Source: Litoditis marina
Taxonomy: Eukaryota; Nematoda; Chromadorea; Rhabditida; Rhabditidae
Length of the DNA stretch: 64,000 bases
Assembly: GCA_964036275.1 (NCBI GenBank)
Contig: OZ038433.1
Coordinates: 35,249,336-35,313,335 of the forward strand
Direction: 5' to 3'
Notes under the pieces: generated by a model
Told to the model about the DNA's origin: nothing
Seen by the model: the letters and a program-made list of their open reading frames with translations, nothing else
Databases searched by the model: none
Part shown: piece by piece, positions 48,000-59,708 of the stretch
Numbering within the stretch: the first letter of the stretch is position 1
Layout of the letters: each line of letters begins with the position of its first letter
Program-made: the position numbers and the translations under genes

Positions 48000-49361
48000 A
48001 TATTTTTTCATGTAAATGTTCTTCCAAATAAGAAGTAAGTGGAGTAATTCTGAAAACGAGAGATCAACATGTACTTTCTACCGTTCAAATTCAAGTTTTC
48101 ATGTGTTCATGGCGCATTCTCTCAGCTTCACAATTCGACGTTGGGCACTTTTGAAATACCGGGGTAGTTTGAAAAAAAACATAGAGACCCAACCATTGAG
48201 AAAATTCGGATTTCCCCGGTAGCACATATTATTGATTCGTGTGGTAATTGTGACTACTACAATCTTTTTCGTTGTTTTCACAAGTTCAAAACTGACAGAA
48301 TGGGAAAAACCCGAAATAGGCTCCGCTTTCGACTCCAAATTTACCGCATTTCCAAGGATTAGTCAGATGGCTACAGAGAACCATATTTGCAAGAAAAATG
48401 TTTCCTAATTCTAAAACATTTTTGTCGATGTTCCTTGAATAAAATATTGCGACTGTATTTATTTTTATTGGGAAACCAGCCGATCTTCATTTGAAATATA
48501 CCTTGTTGTCGCTCTTCGAAACCGCATGTGAATATTCTTACAGTTTGGTGTCAACTTTTCGGAAAAATAATCATGAAATCCTACCACTCCGAACTAATAC
48601 AAATACGGTCCGAAGCAATGAATGTGCAAAATATGAGCTCGAGTTCTAGTGTTTCTCATTTCTGAGAATTACAACCAAACCCTGTAATGAGGGAAAGAAA
48701 GTACGGAGTTTGTGTCACTTTTTTGTTCTGATTCCCACGCTCTCATTAATTGAATGTAGTGACATTGTCTCTGGTTTAGAAAGAACGAAAGAACGAGGCC
48801 GAATGCAAATAATTTGTGCAAGTCAAGTCAGTTGATACGTTGAAAACATTCTTTGTGAGGTAAAACCAACAATTAAAGAATCAACTGCAGGTCAGCCTGG
48901 AGATTCGTCGAATAAAAGTTCATTTCCACGCTACAACACAACCATGGTTTTTTAGAACATATTTCAAATAAATCTCCTGCTTTTTGTAGTTTTATCAACC
49001 ATGAACTTTATCTGGTCATTCTGACAACTGAAGAACGATTTGCAGTAGCAACATTACTGACGATTGTCAATGGGCGAGGAGTTTCCTTGTTAGGATGAAT
49101 AGAGCACCCGAACGTAATGATGTAGAAAAACGCTTTCCTGAGAAAAAACCCATAAAACTTCAAAACAGATAGCGGTCAGAATTCAAGAATTATCACTTTC
49201 ATGTTGGATTTTACCAGCCACGAAAATTAACGATGAACGTGGCACGCGAGAATCACTTAAAATGAAAACTCCTTACAGAAAGAGTGTGCTTTTCGTGTTC
49301 AATGGAGACTGAAGTTTTCGTACGGTAAACACAGATTTGTTCTGATGTACGGTTACAGGAT
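48000..49361. other. Intergenic, convergent ends of genes K and F
   Basis: No gene was recognised. AATAAA-like sequences occur near 48439 downstream of K. Short frames on both strands at 48016-48338 are unsupported. Confidence 0.5.
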
Positions 49362-52300
49362 TTACCTGTACTCTCTTGACCTTTCTAAGTAAATAAAGAA
49401 ATTTGTTGATGAGTTGATGATAACTAGCCAGGCCAACTGTTGATTTATGCCTTGAATCAGAGCAGGACTTAGAGGAAGCAGCTGAAACGAGCGTTTTTAG
49501 AAACTTATCGTGAATATGAACCAAAAACGTGTTTCTTACGCTATGCTTCTAAGGTACATTCTCATAACCGGATTCTGTTCCAACGTGCTTTCATAGGAGG
49601 ACAGAATCGAATGTGCGATTCCATGACAGGCGCTCCAATCCAACATTTCATGACACGCGCTCCAATGCGAATAAACCCACTCTAATGCGAATATGGCAGA
49701 GCCAGACAGTGGCTGACTGTTTTTCGAAATTTTTCTACAAATATTCCGTATTTCTTTCAATATTCGGTTTTTATTTACGTTTTCTTTATATTTCATGTGT
49801 AAGTACGCTATGAAAGCTTCACCTAGTTGTGTGCACAATGAGAAATAGGTTCTGTCTTACAAAAAACTAGCTGATTTTCAATTTCGACCTTTTTCGACGG
49901 TAACTTTCAGATTGATTTTTTCGGATTTTCGCATTTCGTTATCATTTGTTTCATTTTTTCGTTGCCCACTCATTTACTGCTTTGTTTCTTTTTTAATAGT
50001 TATCGAAAAGTACCCACTCAATGTTATTTTCAGGTGGTTCCAGCCTATGTACGATCGTCTCTCGTACGAGAACAATAATTGGTATTGGTGTGATGTCGTT
50101 ATCGACGTCGATGCAAATCTTTTTTCTCTCTCTTTCATATCTATCTCAGGTTAGTTTCAAAGGCATGTATGCATTTTTTTATTCCTTTCCCCCTTGTCAA
50201 AACAAAAGTATGTTCATTACCTTAGTATATCCATGAGGGAAAATCCTACGGAAGACTAGTCCGTGAAAATAACCCCATTTTTTCTAAATCGTATGTAATT
50301 TGTTTGATAAAAGAAGCTGGTTTCTTTTGAAGTTTGAAGAGTAATTAGTTATAGCGATCTATGCCGACTAGTATGTGCTGACTCTTTACTATGGCTATCC
50401 GTTAGTACTTCTACTTATCCAATACAGAGCTCATGTGGTCGATAAACGATAAACCTGTTTTCATCGGCGGTTTCTTTAGCTAACCCTCAACCGTAATTAT
50501 AACCCTCATCTGAGTAAGAAACCCATTGGTAACCTGAAATAGGAAACCGGTCTCTGTTCCACCTAACCAAATACCCAAAATTTGAGATTCACCGTTATTT
50601 TGAACGGTAGCTCGGTAGCTGTTTTTGCCTGTTCTTAGGTTACTTTTAGGTGATCATTTGCCTTGTTACCTACTCGCATATCCTGAAAAAGGGTTACCAA
50701 AAACCAAGTCAACTGTATGAGTCAGCCGTTTAGCCGTGTAGTGGCACGAATGCCAAATTATTACTTTTTTCAATGTAACGACCAGGAGGCATACTGAGCA
50801 CACATAACTTATTATTTCATTCAGTGGTGTAATTATGCATGATAATATTGTTTTATTCAGTGTTATGTCAATTCATTGTAAAATTCATTCCAGATTCTCT
50901 CACTATGAAGTGGAAGAAACAAGATTCATTGCTTGGACGTAGAACGCGTTCTATTCCACATGCTGATAATCGCTTGAGAAATCGCGGAACTAGCATTTTT
51001 ATGTGAGATGTAAGTCAATTTATTGTTATTCTGGAATGGACTTCTCTATCAACAAGTGCAATTAGTAAGGTTCGACTAATTGATAAAGAGGAGTCCGTTT
51101 CCAGATGAAAATACGTGAAAAATAGTTATTCTGCGGCAAAAATAGATACTTTGGGAAAATTTTACTTTCGCCCCCCACCGTACAATCGCACCCCCCGTGA
51201 TAGTTTGGCCCCCCACCCGCACTAGTTTCAACAGAAAATGGTGGGGGGTAAAAGGTAAATGTATGGTAGAGTGGGGGGCTAAAGTTAAATGTCGACATTG
51301 TACAATCACCCCCCCCCCCCCACTAACGTAAATTGGGGAGTGAAAGTAACATACCTGGCAATTTTTAACAATCGCCCCCCACTCTTGTGATTCTTAGTTG
51401 AAACGGAGCCATGTTACTTTCACCCCCCACGGTGGGGGGTGAAAGTAACACAGGACCTATTTCGGTTGAAACGAAAAAAGTGGGGGGCGAAAGTAAAATA
51501 GTCCCGATACTTTTTCTCGTTTTCGGCGAAAAAGTACCCCATTACCTCATTTTTTTATGCAAGAGGATATGAGCTATGCACGAGTTTTATCAAATAATAC
51601 ACGTACATTTCAGTTTGTTTTTATGCAAGAGGGTATGTTTTGTTGTACAGTAGATTTGCAGTAGAATCTGGTTATTTTTTGTTCGCTCATATTGGCTTGT
51701 TCCAGGTGTACGTATTTGAGGAGATACGTTTCCAACCTCATCCACGGTGTTTTCTCTGCGTAACTACATTTACTGCTCGACCGGACTAAAATGAGAAAAG
51801 GTAACTTTTTGTTTTGGGTCTTGGGTGATAGTTTTATTTGCACTCAACTTGAGTATTTCAAGGAACCTCTTCAGATGTTTTCATTATTTTCGCTTGCTAC
51901 AGCCATCTAAGATTTGGTAGAACGCCACTCACAATAAAAAACGTATAGGTGACCAGATGTGATGGTTCTGTGATGGAGAATATTGACATTCACGTAGAAG
52001 AATTTGCAATTTGATCTGTCAGCTTGGCGTATATGAACAAGTAAACAAACAATTTTGCAGCTCCTCACTACATTACTACAATCTTTCTCATTTGCGGAGT
52101 GAAACTTGTTCCTTGCTCCTTGGCTGTGCTGTTATAATATTGGCTAATACTCGAATGACCTTCCTTGTTCCGGCTTTCTAATCAGGTTAGTCCAAGTTTT
52201 ATGTTCTATTCACTACTTCTTTCTTTACAGTAGTGTTTCCATGAAGATCCATGAGTAATGTTTCTGATAAGTAGGAGAAATTTAAATTTTGTCATGAGGC

Positions 52301-55300
52301 AGGGGGCCTTCGTTTTTATCGCAAAAAAAGTGATCAAAGCTCGGGAGATCCTGCCGGAATAGTCAGAGACAGTCGTGAACACCTAAACTGGTTTATTTTC
52401 TGACCAAACTTATCAACTATTTTTCTCTTTTTCACTACAGCTTATTGAAGGTGAGAGATTGAGTCAAATGAACAATAATAGTTATCCATTTTACGAACTA
52501 ACGTATTTGTATTTTAGGGTTTTATCATCTGAGTCACTGGAAGAGCTAGGAGCCAATTTTGGGGTCCTATAATTCATCCTCATATGATCATCGTATGATC
52601 CTATTCATCATATGATCTTATAATTTACCATACTCTATGCCTGATGACAATCGCTCATTTTCTTTGCTTGAATCTTGTAGTTTTTCTCCTTCCATGAGTG
52701 TAACAAGTGTAACAATTTTTCATAGATTCATCTGGTTATATATGTGGTCTTATTTTGAACTCTTCTCCATTTTGTACATTTTGAGTTGACTCGGAATATT
52801 CAGTCACTAATTATGAATATTTTCCTGTGATTTTATGAGCGGTGCACAAATGATATTTCTGTATAGAATTTTATAGATTCGCTAGGTCTCTGAATTTATT
52901 TAGATAGTTCTATCATTTTCACTTTGTAGTGTAAATACTGTATATACTTATCTCGGAATGCATTGAAAAGTCGTAGTTACTCTTCGGTTCATGAGTTTAT
53001 GCACTTTAGTACGATAGAGGCAACCAGAATAAGTCATTCAAAATTAAAAGTCATTGAAGTAAAAGTCATTTGAAAGTAAAAGTCATTAAGTACAGAAACA
53101 GTTGAGAATCAGGAATAACGTTTTCGAAAATTTTTGTAATTTTCAAATCCTGACTAAAAGTGAATTAATGACTTTTACTTTTGAATGACTTTTACTTCAA
53201 TGACTTTTAATTTTGAATGACTTATTCCTGGTACCTACGATAGACTTACCTACACCCGAAACTTGTTATTTACGTGTGACTGTTATCTAGAAATGTCGTT
53301 ATGAAATGCTTTCATTTTGTTGTTTGTAACAAAGAGCGATACACATATTATAGTGAGTAATGTATTTTTTTGCTTCATAATATTTACCATGTTGAAATAA
53401 GGATCGATTTTGTGTGTACGAGAACTAAACTACGGGTGTCACGTAAGTTGCACCACTCCAAACCTCCTCTGCGTGTCTGACCTAGGTGAAATTGAAGTGA
53501 AGTTACAAAATAGAGCATTTATAGTTGGTATTTCAGAAAGATATTAGTATCAAACGAGTTGTCTGAATTTTTTCTGTTATTTGAACATTCAATTCTGCCC
53601 CCCTTTAACAATTTGTACGCAACGCTCATGAAGAAAACAACTTAAAGAACACTGTAGGGATCTGCATTATACAAAAAATAGATTTTTTTTCCCCGATCTA
53701 CTAGTTTTGAACCTCGCCATTGTCCGCATTTTATTATTGGCTTTCTAGTAATTTCACCAAGAAAACTGACGAAGTTCTTTTCAATTCACTTCATGTCAAC
53801 CTATTCGACCCACGTCTACCTTGCTAAAATGAAACTACAAATAATCAATCTAACTTTCATCGGGAACTAAAGTTTCTTCTTAACTTCATTATTTTTGTGG
53901 TTGTTATGCTCTATTAAACATGCTAACCACAGTTGCCAGTAGCGCAGCGATTGTGAGAAACCAGGTGAAGAAGTAGATTGCCACCACCAGGGAGAGAGAG
54001 TTGAGAAGGCGACGGATACGCTCGATACTGTCGCCATGTGTGCTGTTTGCTGGAGCACTTTCGATAAAAGAATTATAATATAAATAGTAAAATTAATAAC
54101 AATCATATTATCATTTTTTATGACACAAAAGTGCAACAACTCACCACTCAAACTTTTACATTTCACGTGTGCAGCTGAGTAAACGAGCAAGACAAGGATG
54201 GCGATAATGAAACTGGTGGCCACCCAAAGAGACCTGGCTCTTGCAGTGTAAGCTGTTGGCGGAAGACAAACAGCTACTGGGTCATCTAAATGTTCATGAT
54301 ATTGTCAATATAAAATTCGGTTTGACATTATTCATCTAACAGACATTCAACGGTAACTGAGAAAACCCCGCAGTGGAACATGAAGTGTATGAGAAAGTGG
54401 AAATGTGTGCGTTCAAGAACTCATGGAACTTTTTATTATGTATCAGGCCGAGTGGGATTAACTAGGCACAGCATGCATTTTTCCTGCGAAGTACGATTGC
54501 CTGGAATACTGGTAAGGTGTATCCGAGATGTTTCTGAGTTACTCATGAGAACGGATTCCTAATTATCCAGAAAATACCATACCAGGGTTGTTAATCGATT
54601 ATGAAAAACCGATTATTTCGATTTTCGACTTTCGAGCCATTTTGAAATTTCGATTCGATTCGATTTCGATTTTGCGTATGTTTGGAAAAAAACCGATTAT
54701 TTCGATTTTCGACTTTCGAGCCATTTTGAAATTACGATTCGATTCGATTTCGATTTTGCGCAGTTTGAAAAAAACCGATTATTTCGATTTTCGACTTTTG
54801 GTATTTATTGAAAATCTCACTCCATGGGCTAGATAAATTAAGTGGATGCGCTATACTCATATCAGAACAATCGTATGATGCTTTCTAATCGAAATCTGAC
54901 CACTTTTCAAGACTAGAATCGAAACTCGAAAATAATCGAAATTTCGATTCTGAAAAATTTCGACTTTTTGATTTTCGATTTTGAACAAATTTGGTCCAAT
55001 CTCTGTTTTTCGAATTTTGACTTTTTCGATTTTGGCAAATTTTCGATTATTTCGATTTTCGATCTCAAGATCGAAAATCGACTTTTTCGACTTTAATAGA
55101 TTTTCGATCTTAACAACCCTAATCCACACGTAACCACCTGTGATGTCCAAGTAGCCCGCTCCGGTTATTATCAATGAAAACAGTACGACCGCAAACAGCA
55201 TTCCGGCATAGATCCACTTCGATATTTGGGGATATCTTGAAAAAGTTACTCGTCAATTTTGATATATGTATTGTTCAAGCATTACATATAGAAGAGACAA

Positions 55301-56314
55301 GTTGTTTACTTCTGCCTGGTCGCCCACAGCCAGCCAAACCCAGAGCTCCTAATCATTGACAATCATGTATATAGTATAGATCGCTGTGGAAATATTAGAA
55401 GAAAGTAGTAGTTGAGCGAAAACGCAAATTCCATTTTTTGCAATTAGGTCAACTAACGCAAAGGTGATTGCATATTCTTGAAGTTCCAGTTTAGTCTACT
55501 TTCTCCCCACTCACTTCATTGGTTTAGATACTGCCAATAAACGATCAACTCCTAACAGAAGACCCATGCCCGCCTGTACGTTCAATGCAAAAAGGCCGTG
55601 AAGACTGAGTTGGTAGCATTCTCTGTTCGGCACAAAGTACCAGCCTTGGAACATCAGAACTCGTAATTGTACCTGAAAGCTGGCTGTTTACGCAAAAATT
55701 TACATGACAGGACAATTTACCCACACTCTATTGGTCTCATGATAATGTAGTTTATCATGTGAAAATTCAAAGGTGAAGATCAAAACCTATGTTCTGCTAG
55801 TCTCATTTTTGTGTAGACACTGAGCTATCTAAATGTCCAAATTAAGCAAAATTGGTGTTATCGTATTTTCTATGTAAATGCGCATTGGAAAAATTTCAAG
55901 TGAACATTTACTCAGCATGCCAACTGTTTTGACGCCACCATAACTCCTAACACAATGCCGATGGTTTAATAAAGGTAACAAAAATCCGTTGTAGTTTGAT
56001 GTGGAAAAACGCCATTGACTGTTCACACATTTCAAACAGAAAACAACCGAATAAAACCACATAGCGTAATCATATATCGCTCCTCATGTACTCGACGAGT
56101 TTCCGAAGTCCCCATATGAACTCACTAGGTAAACGCAAACCACTGCATCTGAGGCGGCCAGGATGGCTATGAGAATCTGACATCTATTCTGTAGAGCCGT
56201 CGATATCAGTGTTGCCCACACGATCAGAATGTTCCCTGCCGCACCGATTGCTGACAGCGCCATAGTCGAGTAAATCATGGGAATAGGGACCAGTTGGATG
56301 GTGGCATTAGCCAT
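49362..56314 (-). CDS. Receptor F: srsx-type chemoreceptor with 4.4-kb last intron
   Basis: Six exons, right to left: 56126-56314, 55515-55672, 55138-55235, 54145-54285, 53928-54049, 49362-49481; 275 residues ending EYR-stop. Exons 2-6 equal those of receptor G in length and phase (158/98/141/122/120). TM1 contains GAAGNILIVWATLIS; TM3 ends GVDRLLAVSKP (Asp106, Arg107), the DRY equivalent; the second extracellular loop has VCLPPTAY; TM6 lies in RRLLNSLSLVVAIYFFTWFL; TM7 in LAWLVIINSSTNFFIYL. The start lies six bases after a TTTCAG acceptor. The last intron (49482-53927, 4,446 bp) has a weak GTTAGC donor; without splicing the protein would stop nine codons further on, before TM7. Exon 3 uses an AAG acceptor. 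A MITE fills most of intron 3. Confidence 0.85.
51146..51512. repeat. G-rich fold-back element with CCCCCC/GGGGGG motifs
   Basis: Outer inverted arms carry TTTTACTTTCGCCCCCCAC and its complement. Variants TTACTTTCACCCCCC and GGGGGGTGAAAGTAA recur inside in both orientations, meeting head-to-head at about 51413-51447 in a near-perfect 35-bp palindrome. A 13-base C run lies at 51309-51321. Multiple runs of six G on one strand make G-quadruplex formation plausible. Confidence 0.8.
53024..53231. repeat. Hairpin element of AAAAGTCATT repeats
   Basis: Arms 53024-53088 and 53166-53231 are inverted copies with a few differences. Each arm is itself built of AAGTCATT units spaced by short AT-rich segments. 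Outer end CCAGAATAAGTCATTC. No coding capacity. Confidence 0.85.
53463..53612. repeat. Dispersed repeat, paired with 57293-57433
   Basis: Shares CCTCTGCGTGTCTGAC, a GGYGAAA-AGTGAA block, AGAGC, AGAAAG-TAT and a terminal TGCCCCCC/C13 run with 57293-57433 in the same orientation. Identity is patchy. Nature unknown. Confidence 0.45.
54583..55121. mobile_element. hAT-type MITE, copy 2 (539 bp) in intron 3 of receptor F
   Basis: Begins CAGGGTTGTTAATCGATT, matching copy 1 for 16 bases, and ends TCTTAACAACCCTA. Flanking octamers TACCATAC and ATCCACAC agree at only five of eight bases, so a target duplication is uncertain. The interior is a long array of CGATTTTCGA/TTTCGATT-type repeats in both orientations. 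Its end lies 16 bp from the exon 3 donor. Confidence 0.75.
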
Positions 56315-58439
56315 TGCCACCTGAAATGTGAACTCAATTTAAGTTGTTGGTCAAAATTGTCTGACTAACATGGACCACTGAGAGCATAAGGAGTTTTCTA
56401 AGAAAAAAAACAAGTACGAATTTCTGCGCAAGTTGCACATTTCAGAAGTCGTATATTGACTTCAGAAATACTCAGTTTCCGCGCTCGTAAAATTGAGAAC
56501 TGGGACATTCAGTCAGTATACTCAATTGTACACTGTGGAGGATTACAAATGATTTGAACCGAGAATCATAAATGATTAGAATCGTTCGAAGAGGGTGTGT
56601 TATTGAAAATACGTCTTGACAGTTGTGCTTCCTATTTGCCGACAATCAAGGAAAATTATACATTTTCGCAAAATTGATACCGAATTTATTTCCGCTAATT
56701 GTATGTGGTCCCAATCAAAGTAGTTGTATGGTCTGCAAAAACAATTATTAGTCATGTTAATTTCCGTATTACGATAGATTTGAGGAGAGAAGAAAATAAT
56801 TCACACCAAATCGGTTTGAAATTGGGTCTGTGTTTGGTAAAATGTTGATTGTTAAGAAAAAAAATGAAATACAAACCCAATAGACACGAGAAATGAGTTT
56901 TTTGTTTCATTATGAATTGCACAATCAGATTCATAATTTTCACGTTTTAGACGTTTGCCATAGTTCTGGTTCAAAACTAGAAGTGATAAAGTTGCAGACT
57001 GACAATGAATGCACGAGTACATCATGTGAATAAGAATACATTTTCTCACAATCATGTGGTTAGTGGGAGAGTGGTTATTCTATGGTACATAGATCACACA
57101 GAATCGAGAAGAGGCCTAATTGAAAACGTGCTTAATTGTGGAGTGTAGGCGTACATTTTGTAGCCCTGCCATCTATTGTAGCCCTGTAAAAGGGGGATGC
57201 ATTGAATGCCGGATTTGGCTAACGGCGTTAACCGAAAAGGCACGAGAGTCAGAGAAGTGCGCGCAATCAATATTCATTCACTCAAAATCATCCTCTGCGT
57301 CTCTGACAGTAGGCGAAAAATGAGTGAAATTTTGAAAACAGAGCTTTGAATTGGAAATTCTAGTAAGAAGTATATCGAATTGTCTCAGGTCCACCTTTAT
57401 TTGAAAATTCATTGCAGCCCCCCCCCCCCCTTCGCTTGTTTTGATTCACGCATCTGAGAGAGTTCGGTGCAGTACCATGATCTACACGTAGAAAATGAGG
57501 GGAGTTTTGGAATCTGCATACGACCTCGTCTAATTATGATTGTACGATTACCATTTGTTATTGCTTCGAAAACACATTCTTATTTTTTTCCGTGGGTCCA
57601 TCACAATAAATACATTTCTGCCTGATAGTTTGAAACTGTGAGCACTTAATTAACGATTCTGGGAGTCACCATTCATTTTTGGGTGTTGAACATATTAAGT
57701 GTTTACTTTCAGAAACTGGTCGGTGCCCCACGAAACTTATTCCGCCATTTAGGGTTGCAATCCGATAGGGATGTTTCGTTGTGTTTAGGTCCAGTAAGAG
57801 CTTGAGGTGAACTTTTTTTCTGACGTGCGAGTGCGATCATCTTAATGAGCACCTGACTAAACTACAAGAGCTCATGCAAAGCACGTCTTTTGATTACTCT
57901 GTAACCGCTTCTTGGATAACAACTCTACTCACTTTCGCCGGAAATCTTCTCAATTATCATTATCGGAGAAAAACGAAACGATAACTGTTAATATTGAATA
58001 ACAATTTAACTAGTATTATGGGTTTTGAACAACAATTCTTGCATATCCCCAAGCGATTATTTTTTATCAACCTATCTCTGTCATATTTCAGTTCTTGTTA
58101 TTTTATTGTTAGGGCTTGACAACTGGACTGACTTCATTCAGAAAGAGATAAACCAACGTGAAATTCTTGATTGAATTTTTTCTCTCCACTATTTTAGAAC
58201 AGCAAAGTCGGAATATGTTTGAACCTTTTCATAACTTTTCGGCTATACGATTTGTCAACCCGCGCATGCTATGACTGATTTTCGCAAATAAGACAATCTT
58301 TTCAGGTTCCTATGCGTTCTATTTTTCAAATTTGCAGCTGACCATACTGCGGTTTACTGTGGAAATTCACAATCACGATAAACTTCCTAGTTCAGTTTGC
58401 ATATTCACATACTGAGGTATCAAATAGTGTTGGACTTAT
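56315..58439. other. Intergenic upstream of receptor F
   Basis: Probable promoter of F. It contains the dispersed repeat 57293-57433 with a C13 run (57418-57430). No gene was recognised in either strand; short frames at 56752-57055 and 57120-57323 are unsupported. Confidence 0.5.
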
Positions 58440-58499
58440 TAATGTAATATGTACACGGTTCGCTGATATGTTTATTAGAGTATTATCGTGTACGCCTTG

Positions 58500-59120
58500 C
58501 GCGCCCAACACATCTAGTTCCTATCTGTGCTGGTCCCTCAACTGAACAGCTGACGCAACTACGCCACTCCAACAATTGGTCCCTCACGCTACCCAAACAA
58601 TACATCAACCTGTCAATAAAAAGGTGATGATTGATTGCTCATCAGTCGTAGCTGACTGCCTCCAACATCAAACGGAAGCCGACATTATTCCGGCCAACCG
58701 ATACATCATATCCGGTCACACCTGTCAACCTTCTAAGACGCCGACGTCAACTATGACAAGAACATGACAGCCTGTCATCACACGTGAAGCCACCTGCCCG
58801 AGATCAAAGGTTCCGACGACACCACCTGACAGAAGAATGGGTATATAAGCAGCCCTCCGGCCAGAGAAAGCAGTCCAGTTCACAGCCCCGATGTGATCGC
58901 CTCTCCTCCGCGGCCGAGCCCGCTCCGTGCGCCTATTCTACTATCTTCCCCTCACCACGAGGATTACGGTATCCCATTATAACCACCATAACTAACTAAG
59001 CCTAGTCATTCTTATATTCGTATAGTAATGTGTTGCCTTACATTGTACCCTATATAAACATATATAATCCACACCCTGTTCGTGTTATAAGCTACAGTAT
59101 TAAAGCAGGAATGTCCAGAG
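58500..59120 (+). mobile_element. Possible solo LTR or orphan promoter element
   Basis: A GC-richer island in AT-rich DNA with TATATAA at 58842-58848 in a strong context (GGGTATATAAGCAGCC), a pyrimidine-rich downstream region and TATTAAAG-like sequence near 59099. This layout resembles the U3-R-U5 of an LTR retrotransposon. I could not find matching ends or a target duplication. Open frames 58576-58999 look non-coding (low-complexity, no family). Confidence 0.25.
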
Positions 59121-59708
59121 TCCTGATAGTATCCATGAAATCTTATTGTAGTTTGAAATCGAAAAAGTTTATGGAGATTAAAACAAACAGTTTATTTACA
59201 AGTCGTTTAAGTCCAATACTTAACAAACATCTGAGACTACCTGACTAATTATTAGCAGAGCTAGACAAAAAAAACAATATAACTTCGGTTGAATCTCTTG
59301 TGAGCATTGAGATCTACTTAGGACTGTTGAGAGAGATGATTGACAAAGCTACCAATATTTTTATTGATGTGGTCAAAAATCAGTCGGAATGAGTTTCGAG
59401 AACTGTCAAACCAAATGATGATGATGATTCCCAGAAGCTGAACCAAGCAATAATTCACATGCGAGCCGAGATAGTCTACTCCATTGTACACTGTTGATGG
59501 CGACCACCTGACTCGTCTTATTTTTCCAATGTACAAAAAACCCGAGAGTTATAAAAGAGATAATCACTCTTCTGAAAGGGAAGAATTTTAAAACAGTGAA
59601 CAAGTTCCCGGTTTGTAGTTTTTCAAGTGGATTTTTACTTATTGAAATATCTGATAATAAGTCAACAACATATATGTTCTATCGCACTAATGTTTTTTTC
59701 TGGAAATA

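Larger units (their letters stand above)
49482..53927. other. Large intron 5 of receptor F, repeat-filled
   Basis: No host-gene exon was recognised. It contains degenerate GCGCTCCAA direct repeats near 49620-49690, T-rich sequence with weak splice signals (49900-50240), the G-rich fold-back at 51146-51512, a hairpin repeat at 53024-53231 and a repeat at 53463-53612 shared with 57293-57433. The orthologous intron of receptor G is only 306 bp. Confidence 0.6.

Noticed and set aside
54588..55201. Open frames on both strands through TTTCGATT repeats
   Set aside because: They are translations of the simple-repeat interior of a MITE; only 55138-55235 on the minus strand is a real exon.
58576..58999. 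Two plus-strand open frames of 63 and 71 codons
   Set aside because: Low-complexity composition and position around a TATA box suggest LTR or promoter DNA rather than coding exons.
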